Part shown: in pieces, positions 27,590 through 36,798 of the stretch | Position numbering within the stretch: the stretch's first letter is position 1 | Layout of the letters: every line of letters begins with the position of its first letter | NCBI GenBank assembly: GCA_002746295.2 | Contig: NVWS02000057.1 | Span: 1-47,329, forward strand | Length of the DNA stretch: 47,329 bases | Direction: 5' to 3' | DNA from: Zetaproteobacteria bacterium | GTDB lineage: Bacteria; Pseudomonadota; Zetaproteobacteria; Mariprofundales; Mariprofundaceae | The notes under the pieces: generated by a model | What the model saw: only the letters and a program-made list of their open reading frames with translations | Database searches by the model: none | Told to the model about the DNA's origin: nothing | Translations under genes and position numbers: made by a program

Positions 27590-28222
27590 CTAACCACACT
27601 TGGAGTACCCGCATTCTAAACATGTATCACACCCATCCATGCGAACCAAGGTCATGGCCGCACACTTCGGACATTGCATGGCATTTTTCATCGCAGCGTC
27701 ACCCAAACGTTCTTTGATCTTTTGTTTTTTCGCTTCAAGCTCTGGTGTATCCAATACACCTTCCAACATACCAATGGAAATCAGGTGCTGCTGGATCACT
27801 TCGCCAATATCTGCCACCAATGAGGGCATATATTTGCCACCTTTTTTAAAATAACCACCACGCGGATCAAAAACAGCCTTCAACTCTTCAACCAAAAAGG
27901 TGACATCCCCGCCTTTTCGGAAAATAGCTGAAATCACACGGGTCAAGGCAACAATCCACATAAAATGTTCCATATTTTTGGAATTGATAAAAATTTCAAA
28001 GGGTCGGCGATGCTCATTTTCTTCACCTTGGTTGATAATCACATCATTGATCGTGATATACATCGCATGCTCTGATGCAGGTGTTTTGATCTTATAGGTA
28101 CTTCCTTCAAGAATCTCATCACGCTCCAACAAAGGGGCATCCACATTTTCAACAACAAGCGATGGTGACGCTGAATTGACAACTTCATACGCAGTAATTT
28201 TTTTAACAATCTTCACAACCAT
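27590..28222 (-). CDS. nrdJb: Small subunit/C-terminal part of a split class II ribonucleotide reductase (TSCPD domain)
   Basis: 210 residues. The middle (about 85-150: FMWIVALTRVISAIFRKGGDV, FLVEELKAVFDPRGGYF, KYMPSLVADIGEVI) is a TSCPD-type domain found at the C-terminal end of single-chain NrdJ enzymes. The C-terminus has two CxxC pairs and a final Cys (CPKCAAMTLVRMDGCDTCLECGYSKCG region, 184-210), fitting the zinc/redox tail that re-reduces the active site. It lies 9 bases after nrdJ on the same strand. The split resembles the NrdJa/NrdJb pair known from Pseudomonas. Confidence 0.85.
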   Translation of the reverse strand: MVVKIVKKITAYEVVNSASPSLVVENVDAPLLERDEILEGSTYKIKTPASEHAMYITINDVIINQGEENEHRRPFEIFINSKNMEHFMWIVALTRVISAIFRKGGDVTFLVEELKAVFDPRGGYFKKGGKYMPSLVADIGEVIQQHLISIGMLEGVLDTPELEAKKQKIKERLGDAAMKNAMQCPKCAAMTLVRMDGCDTCLECGYSKCG

Positions 28223-28231
28223 GATATACCC

Positions 28232-30388
28232 CTAAAACTTACCATAATAACCCTCTTTAAGTGCATCAAAGAGGTTTGCTGCCGTATGCATTTCACCATC
28301 ATATTCAATATCCTCATTCCCCTTCACTTCAAGCACAGTGCCATCTTCCAAGGTGAATTTATACGTTGTTTTTGCCAAATCCTCCTCTTTCACCAACACA
28401 CCTTGAAATACACTTGGGTTATAACGAAATGTTGTACACCCCTTTAAGCCTTGGTCATAAGCATACATATAAATATCCTTAAAATCCTCATAAGGAAAAT
28501 CCGTTGGCACATTGGCTGTTTTGGAAATAGAGGAGTCCACCCAAATTTGCGCTGCTGCTTGAATATCCACATGCTGTTTTGGCGTGACTTCATCTGCCGC
28601 TATAAAATATGCTGGAAGCTGGCTTTCTTCACCATGAGTTGCTGGCATCGCATCCGCATCAATCAACTCACGATATGCCAATAATTCATAAGAAAAAACA
28701 TCGATTTTCTCTTTTGATTTTTTACCTTCACGGATCACATTACGTGCATAATGATGGGCAAACGATGGCTCAATGCCATTCGATGCATTGTTTGCCAAAC
28801 TCAAAGAAATCGTACCCGTCGGCGCAATCGAAGAATGATGGGTAAAACGGCATCCTTTTTCAATCAACGCATCCAACAAGTCCTGATCTTCTTTTCGCCC
28901 AGTTTGGCCAAATTTCTGCATATATTTTGAGTATTTTGCCCATAAAATGCGAGCTTTCACCTTGTGCCCAACCTTAATACCATCATCAGCCATTTCAGGG
29001 CGTTTTGCCATGATTTCGGGTGTAATTTCAACATCATCATTCATCACCGGTGCGACACCCTTTTCTTCACCCAGTTGCAACCCAACCTCAAAACCAGTGC
29101 GTGCTAGCTCATAGGATACTTTTTCTGTGAAGACCAAAGACTCCGAAGATCCATACTTGCAACCCATCATGGTCAAGGTTGAACCCAAACCCAAGAAACC
29201 CATCCCATGCCGACGTTTTGACACAATCGCATCGCGTTGCTTCTCTAAAGGTAGACCGTTGATTTCAACCACATTATCCAACATGCGGGTAAATATCGCC
29301 ACCACGTCACGGTACATATCCCAATCAAATTCCACTTGATCCGTAAATGGATATTTAACAAATTTCGTTAAGTTCACAGAACCCAGCAAGCATGCACCAT
29401 AAGGCGGCAAAGGCTGTTCGCCGCAAGGGTTGGTAGCGCGCACATCTTCACAAAACCAATTGTTATTCTTCTCATTCACTTCATCAATCAGTATAAACCC
29501 AGGTTCCGCATAATCATACGTGGATGCCATCATCACGTCCCATAAACGCTTCGCCTTAATCGTCCTATACACCTTGCAAGCCACTTCACCACAGTCATTA
29601 CGCACGACATCATTTTTAAAGTGCGACATCTGCCGCCAAACAATGGTGTTTTCAGCATCATCCAACTCTGATTGATTGGCGGGAAAAATAAGCGGCCAAT
29701 CTGCATCACTTTTCACCGCCTCTATAAAATCTTTGGTAATCAGACACGATAAATTAAACTGACGTAAACGACCATCTTCACGCTTGGCTTTGATAAATTC
29801 AATCACATCAGGGTGAGAAATATCAAACGTACCCATTTGTGCGCCACGGCGACCACCCGCAGATGAAACAGTAAAACACATTTTATCATAAATATCCATA
29901 AAAGATAAAGGCCCTGATGTGTATGCACCAGCACCTGTGACATACGCTCCCTTGGGGCGCAAGGTAGAAAATTCATAACCAATACCACAGCCTGCTTTCA
30001 GCGTTAAACCCGCTTCCTTTACCATCGATAAAATACCATCCATCGAATCGGGTATCGTGCCTGAAACCGTACAGTTAATGGTGGATGTCGCAGGTTTATA
30101 AGCTTCAGCCCCCGCATTGGACATAATCCGCCCAGCAGGAATAGCACCATGTGCCAAAGCCCACGTAAAACGATTGAACCAATATTCTTGTTTCCCTTCA
30201 TCTTCAACATTGGATAAAGCATGCGCCACGCGCTCCCAAGTTGCCGACAAATCAGCATCTACAGCTTTACTATTTTTATCTTTCAAACGGTATTTGGTGT
30301 CCCAAATATCCTGACTTGCAGGCTGTAGTGGAATATCTTTCTCGATGTTTTGAACTGGTGCTAAGGACGCTTGAATTTGCGATGTCAT
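28232..30388 (-). CDS. nrdJ: Adenosylcobalamin-dependent ribonucleotide reductase, catalytic chain (class II)
   Basis: Makes deoxyribonucleotides without oxygen dependence, using vitamin B12. The ATG at 30388 (MTSQIQASL) has CGGAGA eight bases upstream and is preferred over the ATG at 30442, which lacks a ribosome site; this gives 718 residues. Features of the ten-stranded barrel: SNAGAEAYKPATSTINCTVSG (first redox Cys), KAGCGIGYEFSTLRPKGAYV, SAGGRRGAQMGTFD, NPCGEQPLPPYGACLLGSVNL (radical Cys region) and SIAPTGTISLSLANNASNGIEPSFAHHYAR. The C-terminal redox tail is absent here and lies in the next gene. An NrdR-type operator covers the promoter. Confidence 0.93.
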   Translation of the reverse strand: MTSQIQASLAPVQNIEKDIPLQPASQDIWDTKYRLKDKNSKAVDADLSATWERVAHALSNVEDEGKQEYWFNRFTWALAHGAIPAGRIMSNAGAEAYKPATSTINCTVSGTIPDSMDGILSMVKEAGLTLKAGCGIGYEFSTLRPKGAYVTGAGAYTSGPLSFMDIYDKMCFTVSSAGGRRGAQMGTFDISHPDVIEFIKAKREDGRLRQFNLSCLITKDFIEAVKSDADWPLIFPANQSELDDAENTIVWRQMSHFKNDVVRNDCGEVACKVYRTIKAKRLWDVMMASTYDYAEPGFILIDEVNEKNNNWFCEDVRATNPCGEQPLPPYGACLLGSVNLTKFVKYPFTDQVEFDWDMYRDVVAIFTRMLDNVVEINGLPLEKQRDAIVSKRRHGMGFLGLGSTLTMMGCKYGSSESLVFTEKVSYELARTGFEVGLQLGEEKGVAPVMNDDVEITPEIMAKRPEMADDGIKVGHKVKARILWAKYSKYMQKFGQTGRKEDQDLLDALIEKGCRFTHHSSIAPTGTISLSLANNASNGIEPSFAHHYARNVIREGKKSKEKIDVFSYELLAYRELIDADAMPATHGEESQLPAYFIAADEVTPKQHVDIQAAAQIWVDSSISKTANVPTDFPYEDFKDIYMYAYDQGLKGCTTFRYNPSVFQGVLVKEEDLAKTTYKFTLEDGTVLEVKGNEDIEYDGEMHTAANLFDALKEGYYGKF

Positions 30389-30471
30389 GGCATGATCTCC
30401 GTACGCCAAGGAGAAACAGTACTTATCAAAAGCATTGCTCATCCACAGGCTAGTCCCATAAGGGGCGACGC

Positions 30472-30499
30472 ATCATAGGTACTACATATAGTGTGTCAA
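30472..30499 (-). promoter_or_regulatory. Promoter of nrdJ
   Basis: On the minus strand a perfect -35 TTGACA (30499-30494) is followed after 16 bases by TATGAT (30477-30472). The predicted start point is about 30465, leaving a leader of roughly 75 bases to the preferred ATG. The spacer is almost filled by an NrdR-like box. Confidence 0.75.
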
Positions 30500-30525
30500 T
30501 ATCATTCAACCACAATAAGTAGTAT
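30481..30525. promoter_or_regulatory. Pair of NrdR-like boxes at the nrdJ promoter
   Basis: ACTACATATAGTGT (30481-30494) and ACAATAAGTAGTAT (30512-30525) resemble the AT-rich palindromic NrdR box (minus strand of the first reads ACACTATATGTAGT). They start 31 bases apart, i.e. about three helical turns, which is the spacing known for NrdR operators. The first lies between -35 and -10, the second just upstream of -35. Repression by NrdR with dATP/ATP sensing is inferred; the nrdR gene is not in the window. Confidence 0.7.
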
Positions 30526-30622
30526 AAAACAGTCATACTTTGCACTCAGATTATTCACGAGTTATCTATAGATATTTGCCAGTTTACTGGAGCTTATATA
30601 GCTAGATGCTAGCATTCCAAAC

Positions 30623-31381
30623 ATGAATCAACACACACATTTTGGTTATGAAACGGTTTCCACGGATGAAAAAGCAGGCAAGGTGATGGGTGTCTTCTCA
30701 TCCGTTGCCAGTAAATATGACATCATGAATGATACGATGAGCATGGGCATGCACCGATTATGGAAGTCCCGCATGATTGCACGCTCGTCCCTTCGCTCAG
30801 ACGGCATCGCATTGGATGTTGCCGCAGGGTCGGGTGATATCGCCATTGGATTACTGAAAAAAATGCAGGTGCAAGCAAACGGTTCAGGGCGGGCTATTTT
30901 AACAGACTTGAATGGTCCGATGTTAGCCGAAGGTGCAAGGCGCATTGTCGATGCGGGATACCTGCCCAGCACGGCAGACTGCATTCAGTCGGATGGCACA
31001 GAACTACCCTTTGCCGACAATAGTTTTGACTCTGTCACCATTGCTTTTGGTATTCGAAATTTTGTTGATGTTGATGCTGGTCTTGCTGAGTTTTATCGCG
31101 TGTTGAAGCCTGGTGGACAATTCATGTGCTTGGAGTTTTCCAAGCCCGTTCTACCTCTTCTTGATGTCATTTATGATGCTTATTCATTCAATGTGATTCC
31201 TTCTATGGGGCAATGGATTACGGGTGATCGTGATTCCTATCAATATTTGGTCGAATCCATTCGCCGCTTTCCCGATCAACATCGTTTTGAGCGTATGATT
31301 CAACACGCGGATTTTGATTTGGTTCGGCATGAAAATATGACAGGTGGCATTGTTGCCCTGCATCGAGGTTACAAAATATGA
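30623..31381 (+). CDS. ubiE: Demethylmenaquinone / 2-methoxy-6-polyprenyl-benzoquinol C-methyltransferase
   Basis: SAM-dependent C-methyltransferase of ubiquinone (and/or menaquinone) synthesis, 252 residues. N-terminal HFGYETVSTDEKAGKVMGVFSSVASKYDIMND is family-typical. The SAM loop is LDVAAGSGDIA, followed by NSFDSVTIAFGIRNFVD and the post-motif RVLKPGGQFMCLEFSKP, and the C-terminus MTGGIVALHRGYKI. The ATG has no clear ribosome site. First gene of the ubiE-ubiJ-ubiB-rnhA run, with ATGA overlap to ubiJ. Confidence 0.94.
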   Translation: MNQHTHFGYETVSTDEKAGKVMGVFSSVASKYDIMNDTMSMGMHRLWKSRMIARSSLRSDGIALDVAAGSGDIAIGLLKKMQVQANGSGRAILTDLNGPMLAEGARRIVDAGYLPSTADCIQSDGTELPFADNSFDSVTIAFGIRNFVDVDAGLAEFYRVLKPGGQFMCLEFSKPVLPLLDVIYDAYSFNVIPSMGQWITGDRDSYQYLVESIRRFPDQHRFERMIQHADFDLVRHENMTGGIVALHRGYKI

Positions 31382-32037
31382 GTGTGATGTTTTTACCCTT
31401 GCGACTCATCCCTTTACCTGTTCAATGCGTGGTCATGTCAACGGTATTGGACTTAGCCTTTTCACGTGAAGCATCCTTGAAAGAACATTTGAATGGCTTA
31501 AATCAAAAAGTTTTTCGTATTCATGTGAGTGATTTGGACAGTATTTTTTACCTTGGCTTTAAGGCAGGGCGAACTTGGGTTCACCCGCAATACTCGGGGG
31601 ATATTGCCGTAAAAATCACGGCCAGTACGACAGGTTTTTCACGCATGTGTTTTGCCCACGAAGATCCTGATGATCTGGTCTTTCAGCAAGTCCTTCAACT
31701 GTCAGGCGACTCTGAAGCCATGCTTCGCTTCAAAAAGTTACTTGCCGCTGCCGATTTGAATTGGGAAGATGAATTGCGCGCATCCTTTGGTGAGTTTTTT
31801 GGTAGCCGTGTGGCCAAAGCCGCATACGCACTGGTGAAGGTTGAAAGCAAGCTGACATCCACATCCAAAGAAACCTTACAACACTATCTCAACCGTATTG
31901 AGGCTCCCAATCAACAACGTTTACAAACATGGCAAGCAGGCGTGGAACAGATCGCACACCAAAACAATCGCCTCAAAAGCAAAATAACGCGCTTAGAACA
32001 CCGTACTGAACATCTTGATAAGTCTCAAAACACATGA
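31378..32037 (+). CDS. ubiJ: UbiJ-like SCP2-domain ubiquinone biosynthesis protein
   Basis: 219 residues. An SCP2-type lipid-binding domain occupies about residues 20-120 (FRIHVSDLDSIFYLGF, GDIAVKITASTTGFSRM, VLQLSGDSEAMLRFKKLL), and a C-terminal helical region (about 150-219) with coiled-coil character follows. UbiJ is an accessory lipid-binding factor of the aerobic ubiquinone assembly complex. The gene position between ubiE and ubiB, as in E. coli, is the main support. Overlaps both neighbours by four bases (ATGA). Confidence 0.82.
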   Translation: MSVMFLPLRLIPLPVQCVVMSTVLDLAFSREASLKEHLNGLNQKVFRIHVSDLDSIFYLGFKAGRTWVHPQYSGDIAVKITASTTGFSRMCFAHEDPDDLVFQQVLQLSGDSEAMLRFKKLLAAADLNWEDELRASFGEFFGSRVAKAAYALVKVESKLTSTSKETLQHYLNRIEAPNQQRLQTWQAGVEQIAHQNNRLKSKITRLEHRTEHLDKSQNT

Positions 32038-33638
32038 AATTATCTGGCAATATTCGACGCAACCTTCGACTTTTACGCATTGGCTACATTTTAACCTCGC
32101 ACGGCATGGCTGCCCTTGCCATGCGTATGCGTTTGCTTCGCCCTTATGCTTGGTTGATTCAGCTCTTTCGTGATGACACCCTACCGCATGATTTGGGCGG
32201 TCAAATTCGTGAAGCTCTTGAAAAACTAGGGCCAACCTTTATCAAATTTGGTCAAATGCTTTCAACACGCGTGGACTTATTACCACTCGAAGTCGCACTG
32301 GAACTGAAAAAACTGCAAGATCATGTACCTCCCGCTCCTTTTGAACACGTCCAAAGCGTCATTGAGCGCACGTTTAAAAAGCCTCTAACAGGTGAAGGTG
32401 GGCTTTATCAATCTTTTGATGAAACCCCAATTGCAGCAGCTTCGATTGCGCAAGTTCACTTTGCGATTCTGCCTGATGGGCAACAAGTCGCCGTCAAAGT
32501 TCGTCGCCCCCATATTCATAAAACGATTGAAGCGGATTTAGCCATTCTTCGCTTGCTTGCGGCGATGTTTGAACGTTATTTTCCTGAATATCAACGTCTC
32601 AAAGCCAAGTGTGTCGTTGAAGAATTTGCCACCAGTATTCGCGGGGAGTTAAACCTACGCGCTGAAGCCGCTCATGCCAGTCGTTTTGAAGAAAATTTCA
32701 AAGCCTTGGATGGTGTTCGTGTCCCCCATGTTATTTGGGATTACACCCATGTGGAAGTGCTTACCACTGAACGCATTATGGGTTTTCCTATTGATGAACG
32801 CGCCTCTATTATAGCAGCGGGTCTGGATCCCCTTAAAATCTGCGAACGTGCCACCACATTATTTTTTCACATGGTGTTTGTGGATGGTTATTTTCATGCT
32901 GACATGCACCCTGGCAATATTTTCGTCGCTCAAAATGGTGATATTGTGCTGCTTGATTTTGGCATTGTTGGTCGTTTGGATTTACGACCCCGCCGCTATC
33001 TTGCGGATATGTTGCTGGCATTTTTACGCGCGGATTACCATCAAGCTGCCATTGTTCATGTTGAAGCAGGTTATGTCCCGCGTGACACCAACATTTCTGC
33101 TTTTGAAGATGCCTTACGTGAAGTGGCCGTACCCATTTTCAATCGACCGCTGGCTGACATCTCCATTGCTGAATTGTTGCTTTGTATGTTTGCCGTCACA
33201 GAACGCTTTCAAATGGAAACCCAACCTGAACTACTCTTGTTGCAAAAAACCATGGTGGTGATTGAAGGTGTTGCCAGAGAGTTGGCCGATGATGTGAATA
33301 TTTGGGAACTCGCTAAACCCCTTGTCAGCACATGGATGATGAAACACCTCGGTCCTAAAGCCAAAATCGAACATGTCGCAGAAGATTTAAAAACACAACT
33401 GCATGATTGGATGACACTGCCCACGCGCATGGACACCATGATTGAACACGTCATACAAAGTAAGTTGATGGAACCGCCCAAGCCTTCCATTCTTCCCTTA
33501 TTGATGGGTGGACTTTTAAGTGCCGCAGGTATTGCCATGCTACTGGGGCAAACCTTACACATTCCCCATTGGCACCTTATTTTAGGTAGCAGCCTGTTAA
33601 TTTTCGGCATTATTATGATTTTTCAACGTAAATCCTAA
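32034..33638 (+). CDS. ubiB: UbiB, atypical kinase/ATPase of ubiquinone biosynthesis
   Basis: 534 residues. The protein-kinase-like fold has the KxGQ motif ([20 protein letters not shown], about 62-81), the Ala-rich nucleotide loop ([13 protein letters not shown]), invariant Lys in VAVKVRRP, catalytic [10 protein letters not shown] and metal-binding [10 protein letters not shown]. Two C-terminal membrane segments (about 490-530: [33 protein letters not shown]) anchor it. It is needed for ubiquinone production, probably for lipid precursor handling. It overlaps ubiJ (ATGA) and rnhA (TAATG). Confidence 0.95.
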   Translation: MKLSGNIRRNLRLLRIGYILTSHGMAALAMRMRLLRPYAWLIQLFRDDTLPHDLGGQIREALEKLGPTFIKFGQMLSTRVDLLPLEVALELKKLQDHVPPAPFEHVQSVIERTFKKPLTGEGGLYQSFDETPIAAASIAQVHFAILPDGQQVAVKVRRPHIHKTIEADLAILRLLAAMFERYFPEYQRLKAKCVVEEFATSIRGELNLRAEAAHASRFEENFKALDGVRVPHVIWDYTHVEVLTTERIMGFPIDERASIIAAGLDPLKICERATTLFFHMVFVDGYFHADMHPGNIFVAQNGDIVLLDFGIVGRLDLRPRRYLADMLLAFLRADYHQAAIVHVEAGYVPRDTNISAFEDALREVAVPIFNRPLADISIAELLLCMFAVTERFQMETQPELLLLQKTMVVIEGVARELADDVNIWELAKPLVSTWMMKHLGPKAKIEHVAEDLKTQLHDWMTLPTRMDTMIEHVIQSKLMEPPKPSILPLLMGGLLSAAGIAMLLGQTLHIPHWHLILGSSLLIFGIIMIFQRKS

Positions 33639-34081
33639 TGGATACACCCAAGCTCATTGCTTACACCGATGGCGCATGCTCTGGAAACCCTGGTCCTGGA
33701 GGATGGGGGGTATGGTTGCGCTATGGCGAACATGAAAAAAAACTTTGTGGCGGTGAAAACCACACGACCAATCAACGCATGGAGTTACGCGCGGCCATTG
33801 AAGCACTAAAAGCACTCAAAAAACCATCACACATCACCATTTATTCAGATTCCAAATATGTGATTCAAGGCATCACCGAATGGATTTCAGGCTGGAAAAA
33901 GCGTGGCTGGAAAAATTCAGCCAAAAAGCCTGTTGTTAGCCAAGACTTATGGGAAACATTGGATGCCTTGAATCATATTCATACGGTAGATTGGCAATGG
34001 GTGAAAGGTCATGCGGGCAATGAAGGCAATGAAAAAGCGGATGAACTTGCACGCCAAGGCATTCCCAAACTTAATCCTTAA
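33638..34081 (+). CDS. rnhA: Ribonuclease HI
   Basis: Cleaves RNA in RNA-DNA hybrids. 147 residues. Metal ligands: Asp in [17 protein letters not shown], Glu in [13 protein letters not shown], Asp in [11 protein letters not shown] and Asp in [10 protein letters not shown]. The basic protrusion [12 protein letters not shown] is present, as in E. coli. The stop TAA (34079-34081) lies inside a 7-bp target duplication left by a mobile element inserted directly after it. The last gene of the ubi run, facing ntrC tail to tail. Confidence 0.95.
   Translation: MDTPKLIAYTDGACSGNPGPGGWGVWLRYGEHEKKLCGGENHTTNQRMELRAAIEALKALKKPSHITIYSDSKYVIQGITEWISGWKKRGWKNSAKKPVVSQDLWETLDALNHIHTVDWQWVKGHAGNEGNEKADELARQGIPKLNP
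34075..34081 (+). repeat. Left copy of the 7-bp target site duplication (TCCTTAA)
   Basis: TCCTTAA here and again at 34332-34338 directly flank the terminal inverted repeats of the element at 34082-34331. The left copy contains the rnhA stop codon; the right copy encodes, on the minus strand, part of the last three ntrC codons. Confidence 0.85.
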
Positions 34082-34331
34082 CTGATGTTACGCGAAAAAA
34101 CAACCACAGAGGTACAAAAAAAAGCATTTAAAGTCGTGAGCCAATCTAGTTTTCATGCTTCTCTGTGGGAACAGTTTTTAGGTATACATTCCCACTGAGG
34201 ACGCTGGGAATGAGAAGAAACTTAACCTCCTCTGTGGTGAAAAAAGAAGTCAACGCTAGTTCCCATGCTCCTGTGAGGGGATTCATACCTTTGAAAATAA
34301 CCCCTATTCTTCATTAAGTGCGTAACATCAG
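34082..34331. mobile_element. 250-bp MITE-like element with perfect 12-bp terminal inverted repeats
   Basis: CTGATGTTACGC (34082-34093) and GCGTAACATCAG (34320-34331) are perfect reverse complements and are flanked by a TCCTTAA duplication. Inside are further inverted repeats: ACCACAGAGG (34103-34112) against CCTCTGTGGT (34229-34238), and GTGGGAA (34165-34171) against TTCCCAC (34189-34195). There is no ORF of note, so it must be moved by a transposase supplied elsewhere. It sits exactly between two convergent genes, and its right end provides the ntrC stop codon. The repeats could also fold in RNA and separate the two transcripts. The parent IS family is not recognised. Confidence 0.85.
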
Positions 34332-35758
34332 TCCTTAAATTCAGTCGGGTCAATCTCATATTGACGAATCAATTTACGTACAGTATTGCGATTCAAACCC
34401 AACATATTTGCAGCCTTAAGTTGATTACCCCGACATTTATCCAGCACCAAATTTAACAAGGCAGGCTCCACCATCGACAAAAGGTGGTGGTGTAAACCTG
34501 TTGCCTCTGCATAGCCCAATTTATCCATGTAGGCGCGTAAACAGCGGGTCACGGCCTCATCCAAAGATTCCAAGCCACCCAAAGATTGTTGCCCACCATC
34601 ATGCCCCAAGGCCAGTGCCACATCCGATACCGTAATACTCGCACCAGGGGTTAACACTGCCAAACGCCGCATGACATTTTTTAATTCACGGACATTGCCA
34701 TACCAATCATGGCGTTTGAGTAAATCAACCGAGTGATCCAATAAAATCGGTGCTGTCATGGATAATTCATCCGAGGCTTGTTGCAATAGGGTTGCTGCCA
34801 ATTCGGGAATATCATCCCGCCGCTCACGCAAGGGTGGAATATGCACGGGAATCACATTCAGACGGTAATATAAATCTTCACGAAATTGTCCATCACGAAT
34901 TTTTTGCTGTAAATTTTGATGCGTGGCTGCCAACAAACGCACATTGACCTTTTTTTCTTCATTGCCACCAATACGTTGCACCATGCCCATTTCTAAAACA
35001 CGCAACATTTTCGATTGCAATACCATGGGCATGTCACCAATTTCATCCAAAAAAAGCGTGCCGCCATCCGCATCTTCAAAGCGTCCTGCACGATGTTTAT
35101 CCGCGCCTGTAAACGCTCCTTTTTCATGTCCAAACAGTTCCGATTCCAATAATTCGGCTGGAATCGCAGCTGTATTAATGGCGATAAACGACTTGTCCTT
35201 ACGATGACTCAAACGATGCAATTCATGCGCGACCAGTTCTTTTCCTGTTCCCGATTCACCAGTAATCAAAACCGTTAAGTCTGACGGTGCAACCCGTCCC
35301 AACGTCCGAAACAACACTTGCATGGCAGGGCTTCGCCCAATAATCATGCTCTTTTTTTCTTTTTCAGCAGCTTGTTGTTTTTTTGAAATTTTCGCTTGTT
35401 TTTTAGGTTTTTTAACACTGCCCAACACACGTTGCGCCAAACGCCGCACTTCATCCAAATCAAAAGGTTTCGGGAGATATTCCATCGCCCCTTCTCGGTA
35501 TGCCTCCGCCGCATGTCCAAAGGTTGTTTCCGCTGTCAACATAATCACTGGCGCTGAAAAAACGCCCGAAGATAAGGCTTGCATACCATTGCCATCAGGC
35601 AAAAACACATCCAAAAAGACCAAGTCTATGGTTTGAGATTGCAAGGCTTTCGCATCGGCTAAATTTTCCGCTTCAAGCACATCAAAACCTTCTTCTTTCA
35701 ATACACGCGTCAAAATCCAGCGAATACCAGCATCATCATCGACAATCAATGCGCGCAT
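34328..35758 (-). CDS. ntrC: Nitrogen regulation response regulator NtrC
   Basis: Sigma-54 activator, 476 residues from the ATG at 35758, chosen because CAGGAG lies just upstream; a longer frame from 35806 overlaps ntrB further. Receiver domain with Asp50 (LVFLDVFLPDGNG), a Lys-rich linker (116-136), AAA+ domain with Walker A GESGTGKE (167-174), an intact GAFTGA (214-219) and GGTLFLDEIGD, then a C-terminal Fis-type helix-turn-helix (NQLKAANMLGLNRNTVRKLI). It overlaps ntrB by 13 bases. The stop TGA (34330-34328) is supplied by the terminal repeat of the adjacent MITE; the empty site would have ended Asp-TAA at the same residue. Its position after dusB and ntrB supports NtrC over other NtrC-family regulators. 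Confidence 0.9.
   Translation of the reverse strand: MRALIVDDDAGIRWILTRVLKEEGFDVLEAENLADAKALQSQTIDLVFLDVFLPDGNGMQALSSGVFSAPVIMLTAETTFGHAAEAYREGAMEYLPKPFDLDEVRRLAQRVLGSVKKPKKQAKISKKQQAAEKEKKSMIIGRSPAMQVLFRTLGRVAPSDLTVLITGESGTGKELVAHELHRLSHRKDKSFIAINTAAIPAELLESELFGHEKGAFTGADKHRAGRFEDADGGTLFLDEIGDMPMVLQSKMLRVLEMGMVQRIGGNEEKKVNVRLLAATHQNLQQKIRDGQFREDLYYRLNVIPVHIPPLRERRDDIPELAATLLQQASDELSMTAPILLDHSVDLLKRHDWYGNVRELKNVMRRLAVLTPGASITVSDVALALGHDGGQQSLGGLESLDEAVTRCLRAYMDKLGYAEATGLHHHLLSMVEPALLNLVLDKCRGNQLKAANMLGLNRNTVRKLIRQYEIDPTEFKD
34332..34338 (+). repeat. Right copy of the 7-bp target site duplication (TCCTTAA)
   Basis: Matches 34075-34081 exactly. On the minus strand it reads TTAAGGA and lies in the codons for Phe-Lys-Asp at the end of ntrC. 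Confidence 0.85.
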
Positions 35759-36798
35759 ACATGCTCCTGATTGCCTATACATACGGGCAAGTGCATGATG
35801 AAACATGTTTCACCACGACGTGATTTTACACTCACTCGGCCACCATGTTCTTGCATCACACGCTGAACAATCGCCAAGCCCAAACCACTGCCACGTGCTT
35901 TACCTGACACATAAGGTTCAAATAAACGATGTTTTAAATGTTCTGGAACTGCTTTGCCATTACTACGGATGCACAGCTCCAACACCATGCCTTGATGCCC
36001 TCTCAATGCCACCATCGGCGCGACACGCGTTTCCCAAACAATCCGATTTGCACCTGCTTCCAATGCATTTTGCCATAAATTTTCAATGGCTTGGCGGAAA
36101 CGTTCTTCATGCAATAAAATATCAGGTAAACTGGGGTCAAAGACACGTTGTACACGCACCCCTTCCACATTCATACATACTTCATCAATCAGCGCATGAA
36201 TATTGACCGCTGATTTAGCAATATTGGCATGCGGACCCACTTGTAAAAAAAGATCAATACGCTGACGAATACGATCCACTTCATCCATAATATGCTGACT
36301 AATTTCCTTGGCATCCCCTTCACTTTGTTCATGCAATAACTGGGCTGCACCGCGCAAGGATGCCAGTGGATTCTTCACTTCATGCGCCATTTCTAAGGCA
36401 ATGCGCGCCACGGCTTCTGCCATTTCATGGCGGTGGGCATGTTCTTCCACTTCCGAACGGTTGGCTTCAGGAAGCAATGCAATGACCACACCCTCTTCAT
36501 CTTGCCGACACGAAAAGTGTAAGGAATACGGCATATGGTTATCACGCCCACAAAACCCATCATCCGCCACCGTTTCACCCAATAATGCGCGTGATAACAT
36601 CGCTTCCACTTCCGAAGAAGGCTGCATAAAGCGTGATAAATGAACGCCTGATAAACGTCGCAAGGATGTGCCCAAATAACTTTGCGCCAACTCATTCGCA
36701 TGCGTAATATGCCCAACTTTATCCAATAAAACAACGGCAACAGGCATCATGCCCAACAATGGAAACGTCACATCTTGTTGTCTTTCGTCAAATTTCAT
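35746..36798 (-). CDS. ntrB: Nitrogen regulation sensor histidine kinase NtrB
   Basis: 350 residues from the ATG at 36798, which overlaps the dusB stop (TGATG); a longer frame from 36870 lies within dusB. No membrane segment, as expected for cytoplasmic NtrB. PAS-like domain (about 10-100: GMMPVAVVLLDKVGHITHANELAQSYLG), phospho-acceptor His in LEMAHEVKNPLASLRGAAQLL, N-box AIENLWQNALEAGAN and G-box ARGSGLGLAIVQRVMQEHGG. It should respond to PII protein and phosphorylate NtrC. Overlaps ntrC. Confidence 0.9.
   Translation of the reverse strand: MKFDERQQDVTFPLLGMMPVAVVLLDKVGHITHANELAQSYLGTSLRRLSGVHLSRFMQPSSEVEAMLSRALLGETVADDGFCGRDNHMPYSLHFSCRQDEEGVVIALLPEANRSEVEEHAHRHEMAEAVARIALEMAHEVKNPLASLRGAAQLLHEQSEGDAKEISQHIMDEVDRIRQRIDLFLQVGPHANIAKSAVNIHALIDEVCMNVEGVRVQRVFDPSLPDILLHEERFRQAIENLWQNALEAGANRIVWETRVAPMVALRGHQGMVLELCIRSNGKAVPEHLKHRLFEPYVSGKARGSGLGLAIVQRVMQEHGGRVSVKSRRGETCFIMHLPVCIGNQEHVCAH

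Noticed and set aside
30389-30442. Earlier nrdJ start at 30442
   Set aside because: There is no ribosome site before it, while the ATG at 30388 has CGGAGA at a proper distance.
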